Translations under genes and position numbers: made by a program
Origin: Gnetum montanum
Lineage: Eukaryota > Streptophyta > Gnetopsida > Gnetales > Gnetaceae
Assembly (NCBI GenBank): GCA_015680685.1
Contig: MNCI01036774.1
Span: forward strand, 364,705-428,704
Length of the DNA: 64,000 nucleotides
Direction: 5' to 3'
The notes under the pieces: generated by a model
Databases searched by the model: none
Told to the model about the DNA's origin: nothing
Seen by the model: only the letters and a program-made list of their open reading frames with translations
Shown: in pieces, positions 58,576-64,000 of the stretch
Numbering within the stretch: the first letter of the stretch is position 1
Layout of the letters: the number at the start of each line of letters is the position of its first letter

Positions 58576-59870
58576 TCCATATTTTTGAACAATTGATTGT
58601 TTCAATTAACATAGGCTTATGACTTGAGGATTAGAAGGAACCTATATGACAATCAACAAGCATTAATGCATCAAGGATATACTGGTAACTTAGTGTGATA
58701 CAACTATTGTTTAATAAAGTTATGATAGAACTCCAAATAAAAGTACTAGAGAACTTTTAAATTTAAAAGTCCAATTGATGAAAAGAAAGATGGATTATTC
58801 TCACTTCCACCATTTGGAATATTTATGCTTGAATTATAGAAATGAATGCAATTTCTAGGTAAGGACTATGTGTGTTGAAAATAAGTATACGTGAATCTTC
58901 AACCAATTGCAATTAATTTGTCTTTGCATTAAGTGAGGGATGACAAGATATGTTACATGAAGTAAATGGAGTTTGCAACAATGATAATTAATAAACAAAA
59001 CAAAGAATATGATTTGATATGCATAATAGGAAATAAGGAATAGAAATTCTACATAGAAGATATTAATATTGACATAGTACATTTCTACAAATTTTTGAGT
59101 TTAAAATACTATAAAAGATTACACTTAAAATTACCATGGAATCCAAACAATTACTATTTTTCTTTTGTGTTTTTTTTGTTAATAATGAAAAGATATTATT
59201 ACCAAATGCCAAAGATCAAAGGAAACTTGTTTGATTACTTAGAATCCTCTTTAGTTACCTTCTTGCACAAAGCTTAACTCTATTCCATTTGTTTTTGTTT
59301 TGTCCTTTGACCTAATGGGATAAAATTAATGTCACTTTATTTCAATATTATTAAGATTTGATTATCCCTTAATGCTTTCCATTTAATTTAGAGAAAAGTT
59401 TCACAATAACTAGATAGTTTTAAGGAATCTGGTAAGATTTTAAAAACTTTATTCTTTATTTGGCATTGCATGATTTCAAATAAGTGACACTTTTGTTTTG
59501 AAGTGAAGTGGACTTTTAAAAGAAGCTTCCTACAATATAGTCTTGAAAAGTGAAAGAATGAAGCTTTCATCATTTTTTAAGGTTTTAAAATAAGTTTGAA
59601 GACAATGGGTAGGTGTGCTTTGTTTTCTTTCAATTTTCATTTCTATAAAGTTACGATAGGTAAGCAAGCATTAAATGTTGTCAAAATCAATTGCAAAATA
59701 AAAAGGAATATGGAGGTAAATTTTAAAGAAATAAATTTCCAATACTATTACAAAACTAATAATTCTTTCATAAGTTACACACAAAGCATCCAATTCATAA
59801 ATATTTTGTGGGTAAAATATTTTAAGTATGCTTTCTAATTTTAGGATAGCATTAGACATTAAAATTCTTT
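58576..59870. other. Spacer without recognisable gene
   Basis: AT-rich; the short frames on both strands lack codon structure or known motifs. Confidence 0.5.
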
Positions 59871-59871
59871 T

Positions 59872-60020
59872 AGATGATGAAGTGTTAGGCTGTAGGTAAA
59901 ACTCTTGACTTAGAAGCTCCAAGTTATGAACTCAATTTGGTGGTTAATGTTGAGTTAGAAAGTTCAAAGTCTTAGGGGTAAATACTAGTTAAAAAAGAGT
60001 TTGAGTTTCAACCCCCATTA
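59872..60020 (+). mobile_element. SINE, diverged
   Basis: GATGAAGTGTTAGGCTGTAG at the head, a weak B box (GAACTCAATTTGG), GTTGAGTTAGAAAGTTC, and end GAGTTTCAACCCCC. Confidence 0.72.
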
Positions 60021-60090
60021 AAATCCTTTCAAGTATATTCTTTGAATTTATGGGGCTTATGCTTTTTCCATGATGGATTTTCATTATTTA

Positions 60091-60595
60091 TGATCACTCA
60101 CAAAGACTAAGGCATGATGGTCAAAATGGAGATAGGGTAGTAGTATTCTATGTGATAAAAAGATCCTAATAAAACTAAAGAGAAAATTTTATAGGATAAT
60201 CATTAGGCTTTAGGAATGCCATGTTTGAAATGCAAATACTTAGATGAATGTTGGATATTATAAGAAGAGATAAATCACACAACACAAACCTTAGAAGAAT
60301 ACTTGGAGTTGCTTCTATATTAGATAAGCTTTAGGAATGATGTCTAAAATGGTTTGGGCATGCACAAAGAAGCTATGATAATGAGCCCATTAAAAAGGTT
60401 TCTACATCACTATTCTAAGAAAGTCAAGGAAGACCAAAAAAGATATAAGAAAACAAATGGTTTAAATGATTTGAAGAAATTGTAAATAAATAAAGATCTA
60501 GCTCTTTGTAGTGTTGAAAGATGAAAGAAAACTCACTTAGTCATCCCATTTTGTTGGGACAAAGCTAGAATGATGATGATGGTCACTCACAAAGA
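60091..60595 (+). mobile_element. 5'-truncated RTE LINE with target duplication
   Basis: The LINE 3' part at 60107-60579 (TTAGATAAGCTTTAGGAATG, AAGATCTAGCTCTTTGTAG, TTGTTGGGACAAAGCTAGAA and ATGATGATGG) is flanked by TGATCACTCACAAAGA (60091-60106) and TGGTCACTCACAAAGA (60580-60595). The empty site is visible in the neighbouring duplicate at about 60970-60985. Confidence 0.87.
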
Positions 60596-61285
60596 TCATC
60601 TATGTTCATGGAGGAAAAATGTGACAAACAAAACAAATGAAGAAAAGATCCAAAAAAAAAAAGAGGATGGGATTGTTGAAACTCAAATCATTTGATCATA
60701 GGTTCCGCCTGAGTCAACATGATTATTTAGAAGAATTATAGATGAATATAATGATGCCTCAAATGTCTTACCACTAGGCTAACACCTCATTGTTTGATGT
60801 CTTAAATGTTGAGTACATATAGTCATTTAGTTTTGGTTTCGACAACCTTGATTTTTTAATTCCAAATATCGACAATCACCATAACATAAAAAGAAAAAAG
60901 AAAAGATATATTCATGTAAATTAATTTATAAATAGTCTATTGCTTTTTCCATATCAATTTTCATCATGTATGGTCTCTCACAAAGATCATCTAGGTTCAT
61001 GGAGGAAAAATGTGATAAAAAAAAAACAAACAAATGGGGAGAAAAGGATTCGAAATTGAAATAATTTAAGTATAGGCACTCCTCAACAGCCAACAAGATA
61101 TTTTATATTATAGAAAAATATAATGATGTCTCAAGTGTCGCATACATATAGTCATTTAGTTTTGGTTTCAACAACCTAATTATTAAGGTATTTTTTTAAT
61201 ACCAAATATCTACAATCATCATAATATAAAAATGAAAAATACAAAATTTATTCATGTAAATTAATTTATAAATGTTCTATTAGTT
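60587..61285. repeat. Direct duplication, unit about 390 bp
   Basis: Copy one from 60587, copy two from 60977 to about 61285. Shared segments: CTCACAAAGATCATCT, GTTCATGGAGGAAAAATGTG, ACATATAGTCATTTAGTTTT and GTAAATTAATTTATAAAT. Length differs by insertions in copy one. Confidence 0.85.
60753..60809 (-). mobile_element. 29-bp SINE head with target duplication
   Basis: 60767-60795 is the SINE 5' head alone (minus strand AAACAATGAGGTGTTAGCCT and onward). It is flanked by GATGCCTCAAATGT (60753-60766) and GATGTCTTAAATGT (60796-60809), and absent from the neighbouring duplicate. Confidence 0.75.
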
Positions 61286-61331
61286 AAATTCTCAGATAGG
61301 ATTAGATATTAAAATCCTTTCAGAGGTTTCT

Positions 61332-61492
61332 CAACAATGAGTTGTTACCCCATAATGGGAAGACTTTTAATTTGGTAACTCCGAGTTATAGATTCAATTT
61401 TGGTGGGTAATATTGAATTATAAAGTTCTAATTTGATTATATCTTAGGGGTAAATATTGTTCAAAAAAATATTTTAAGTTCCAACAACCCCT
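61332..61492 (+). mobile_element. SINE
   Basis: Starts CAATGAGTTGTTACCCCATA, then GGTAACTCCGAGTTATAGAT, a B-box-like GATTCAATTTTGG, ATTGAATTATAAAGTTCTAA, ends AAGTTCCAACAACCCC. Confidence 0.78.
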
Positions 61493-62174
61493 CTTTCAAA
61501 AGGGTTTCACCATTAATGGGCTAGTTCAAGTCACACCTAGTGCCACAATATATTCCCCAAAAAGTACCTGCTTTCTCTAAAGTGATCTCCTTTGACTTTT
61601 GAAAGTTGTCCAGAGAAAACTACTATGCCATTTTACTTTTGAAGGTTGCAAAAGAAAATTGCATAATTGTGAGAAATTTTATGCTTTTGCAAAAGAAAAT
61701 CTTGGAAACATTGGAGGTAGTTTTGAAAGAAAAAACTTAGAAGTAAAATAATAATTCGATGAAACAAATTTTAAAAAAATTAGATGAAAAAAAATTCAAA
61801 CTAAAAACTAGAGATACAAAATTTTAAAAACTAGATGTAGCTCTCACAAAAAGAAGTAAAATTAAGTTAGAATTCATCCTAAATCTATTTTTTTTAAAGA
61901 ACTTGTTTTATGTAGCTAAGGGTGTAGCTTAGTGGTTGAATCACTCTTCTCTTGGTTAGGAGATGTACTCTTATGGGATTCATGAATCTATGGAAGTACA
62001 TACATTCATGGAACTAAACAAAATAGGACCCTAAAATTTCTTTAAAAAATTTGAACAAAGTTTATGTAGTGTAGTCCTATCAATAAGGCACTTCAACATT
62101 TTTTGTGATGGATCTTCACCATTTATGACTGCTTGCAAAACCCATTAATTTCATGGAGGTGGTAAAAGGACTTT
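61493..62174. other. Spacer; possible second tRNA-like SINE head at 61921
   Basis: AT-rich DNA. GTGTAGCTTAGTGGTTGAAT at 61925-61944 resembles a tRNA A box, but no B box or cloverleaf follows. Nothing else recognised. Confidence 0.4.
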
Positions 62175-63284
62175 TGATGAGACCTGAATTGCTCATAGTG
62201 CTGATAGTCGTGATATCACAGCCCTGTTGTATCAGTCGCTGTGATATCACCACCCTGTTGTATCAGTTGCCGTGATATCACCACCCTGTTGTATCAGAGT
62301 CGCGATATCGCATAGGCCACAATATCGCATCCCCCGCGATATCGTGTACACGATATCGCGTCCTTCCCTACGATATCGCGTACGTGATATCGCAGTCCGC
62401 CGCCATGTCTATAAATAAGAGGTGGCTCTCCCTTGTTGCGGATCCCAGTTTTAGTGTAGCGAAGCTCTGGCAGTTTGATCCCTCCAGAGTTAGAATTTTT
62501 CCCGTGTCTACCCGCAGTGTGGTGAATGTGATTGTACGGTGTCTTTATTCGAGTGTGCCGTACTTGGACACGCACATGACCGGCAATAAAGATCGAGATT
62601 ACTTCATCATTGCAGCATTCACTTAGTTTATTTATTGTTATTTATTTCATGTTATTTATTGCTTTCATAGCGCGGTGTAAGTACGACTTGACTACGAGCA
62701 TCTACGGGTGTGTACGGCTAGTTAAGGAATCGGTTGCTCATCGCGATTAGTTTCTCACCCTTAAACTCCTAGAAGCGGAACGAGTACGACTTGATTACGA
62801 GCATTTAAGTGTGACTGCTTGGTAGCCCAGTGGTGTAGCTAGGGGGATCTACGCTTGGTAACCCAGTGGCGTATTTGGGGTCTGCGCTTGGTAATCCCAG
62901 TGGCGTACCTAGGCCTATGCTTGGTAGTCCCAGTGGCAGTCGTGCACGAAGTCCAAGATGTGTACGGTTGATCAAGGAATCGGTTGCTCGTCGCACTTAG
63001 GCTAGATTAGATTTTCTTACCCTTTTCCTCTTAGCTTAGATTTAGTTAAATATTATTTTCCATTGCCATCAGGAGTAGCGTTAGAATTAGAACACATCAT
63101 ACACCTCATCTAGACTAAACCATACGTGACATATGCAAAACTAGTCTAGGTGGGAAGACAACGAGCTGCGACCTAAGGCTAACTGTCTAGGTGCTACAAC
63201 TAGTCCATCTGCGGAGTTCGATCGGATCGTGCATGCAACGCTCGTTTCGTATGGTTGAGTGTAGGGATACCTCGCCACTCATCA
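62175..63284 (+). repeat. 5' LTR with expanded U3 arrays
   Basis: 1,110 bp, TGATGAG...CTCATCA (perfect 7-bp terminal inverted repeat). Three 31-bp units start at 62209, 62241 and 62272, each with a GTGATATCAC palindrome. More GATATC palindromes follow to 62395. TATA box TATAAATA at 62410-62417; AATAAAG near 62585. A 33-36-bp repeat (GCTTGGTAATCCCAGTGGCG) begins at 62817, 62853, 62886 and 62919. Confidence 0.95.
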
Positions 63285-63285
63285 T

Positions 63286-63303
63286 TGGCGCCGTTGCCGG
63301 GGA
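63286..63303 (+). other. Primer binding site, perfect tRNA-Asp match
   Basis: TGGCGCCGTTGCCGGGGA, complementary to the last 18 bases of plant tRNA-Asp including CCA, one base after the LTR. Typical of Athila elements. Confidence 0.93.
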
Positions 63304-63415
63304 TGGTGCTAGTTATCTAGATTAGTTATATCATACAAGGTCGCTATAAAGAACTTAATGATATATCTCTTAAAAAGATGAAATTATAAAAAGTCACATA
63401 AATTCACACACAATA

Positions 63416-64000
63416 ATGCCTCTCCTACAAGATGATAATAACGCCACACTTAGTGAGGAAATTCATTGGAGAACGAATGAGCTATATGACAATGAAAGTT
63501 GGAGTATACAACCTGAAGTGGGAGTTTCTTATAAGCATGAACACAAATAATGTCATCACAACGCATGAAAGCCTAACTTATCTGATGACGATGAACCCCC
63601 ACTGGCCACTACAAGCTTCACGCAAATACAAGAGGCTGTTCGAATCTCACGTAGGCATCGTAAAGAGAGCCGCCTACCCAGGCTCGATTTAAACAACTTT
63701 CCTAAATTTTCAGGAGGCTATGACTTAGATCCGTATCAACATTTACTAGCCTTCTACGATGCCTGCACATGGAATAACATTGATAACAGTTGGCAAAAAT
63801 TGAAGCTCTTTCCTATGACACTCATTGACCAAGCTAAAGTATGGTATAGATCGTTAAAACCAAATTCGATATGACACTGGTCAACAATGGTAGAGGTCTT
63901 TAACGAAAAATATCAAACCTACGCAAGAGTGTCAGCCTTGAGGAAACAAATCCAAGGATGGAAACAAGCAAAACATGAACCCTTGGACATGGCCTTAGAA
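63416..64000 (+). pseudogene. Gag of the right-hand gypsy element (partial, three stops)
   Basis: From ATG 63416 one frame runs to the window end with stops only at about 63548 (TAA), 63566 (TGA) and 63872 (TGA). Both TGAs could be mutated CGA codons. It contains LDLNNFPKFSGGYD, the capsid-type QKLKLFPMTLIDQAKVWYRS and ALRKQIQGW, homologous to 13480-12960 on the minus strand. Gag would form the particle. No frameshift seen in this stretch. Confidence 0.85.

Larger units (their letters stand above)
62175..64000 (+). mobile_element. 5' end of a well-preserved Athila-type gypsy element
   Basis: LTR (62175-63284), primer site (63286-63303), a leader and the start of gag (63416 on). The element continues beyond the window. 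It is the least decayed copy of the family here: the primer site is perfect and CpG-rich stretches remain in the LTR. Confidence 0.93.

Noticed and set aside
61921-61990. tRNA gene (GTGTAGCTTAGTGGTT)
   Set aside because: A-box-like only; no B box at proper spacing and no stem pairing seen.
62209-62303. CRISPR-like array
   Set aside because: Units are contiguous with no unique spacers, inside a plant LTR.
62805-62996. 63-codon minus-strand frame with a repeated GLPS pattern
   Set aside because: A shadow of the 33-36-bp tandem repeat in the LTR.

Overview
This window is AT-rich nuclear DNA from a plant with a large, repeat-filled genome. The evidence is Athila-type Ty3/gypsy elements primed by tRNA-Asp, RTE-clade LINEs with the plant-type 3' end, tRNA-derived SINEs, and a spliced gene with plant-like AT-rich intron borders. 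Long gene-poor spacers and old nested elements would suit a gymnosperm or another large-genome seed plant, but that is inference.

Layout. 1-17144: three nested Ty3/gypsy copies of one family. A plus-strand copy is cut by the window edge (1-1498). An old minus-strand copy (1499-7889 and 15332-17144) is split by a younger minus-strand copy (7890-15326), which has both LTRs, a primer binding site, a 5-bp target duplication ACTGC, and an internal deletion of RT, RNase H and the integrase core. 18925-19838: a plus-strand solo LTR of the same family with an exact CCTAG target duplication. 20079-22795: an RTE LINE (endonuclease plus RT, broken). 23764-24048: a possible G-box/TATA promoter and first exon. 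24601-24900: a SINE inserted into a SINE. 25063-28363: a second, different LINE. 28572-34000: a decayed plus-strand gypsy element with a tRNA-Met-like primer site, itself carrying a minus-strand LINE piece. 35165-36200: a minus-strand RTE LINE. 36200-39364: a possible terminal exon, a strong hairpin and a three-copy 120-bp repeat.

The main gene is on the minus strand at 39365-52525: one uninterrupted coding exon of about 4,386 codons. It encodes a hydrophilic, acidic protein built from degenerate repeats at several scales (a core module of roughly 200-250 residues, super-repeats of about 800-980, and one recent 190-residue tandem duplication). The exon lacks an early ATG and begins at a splice acceptor, so the start of the gene lies to the right (above 52525), possibly outside the window. 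I cannot assign a function. It is the best candidate here for something undescribed.

52526-62174 holds no gene I can support, but has many short retroposons (SINE copies, 5'-truncated RTE LINE ends) and local duplications. 62175-64000 is the 5' end of the best preserved element of the gypsy family: LTR, perfect tRNA-Asp primer site and the beginning of gag.

Apart from the giant gene and the tentative exons, nearly all recognisable coding sequence is transposon debris with stops and frameshifts.
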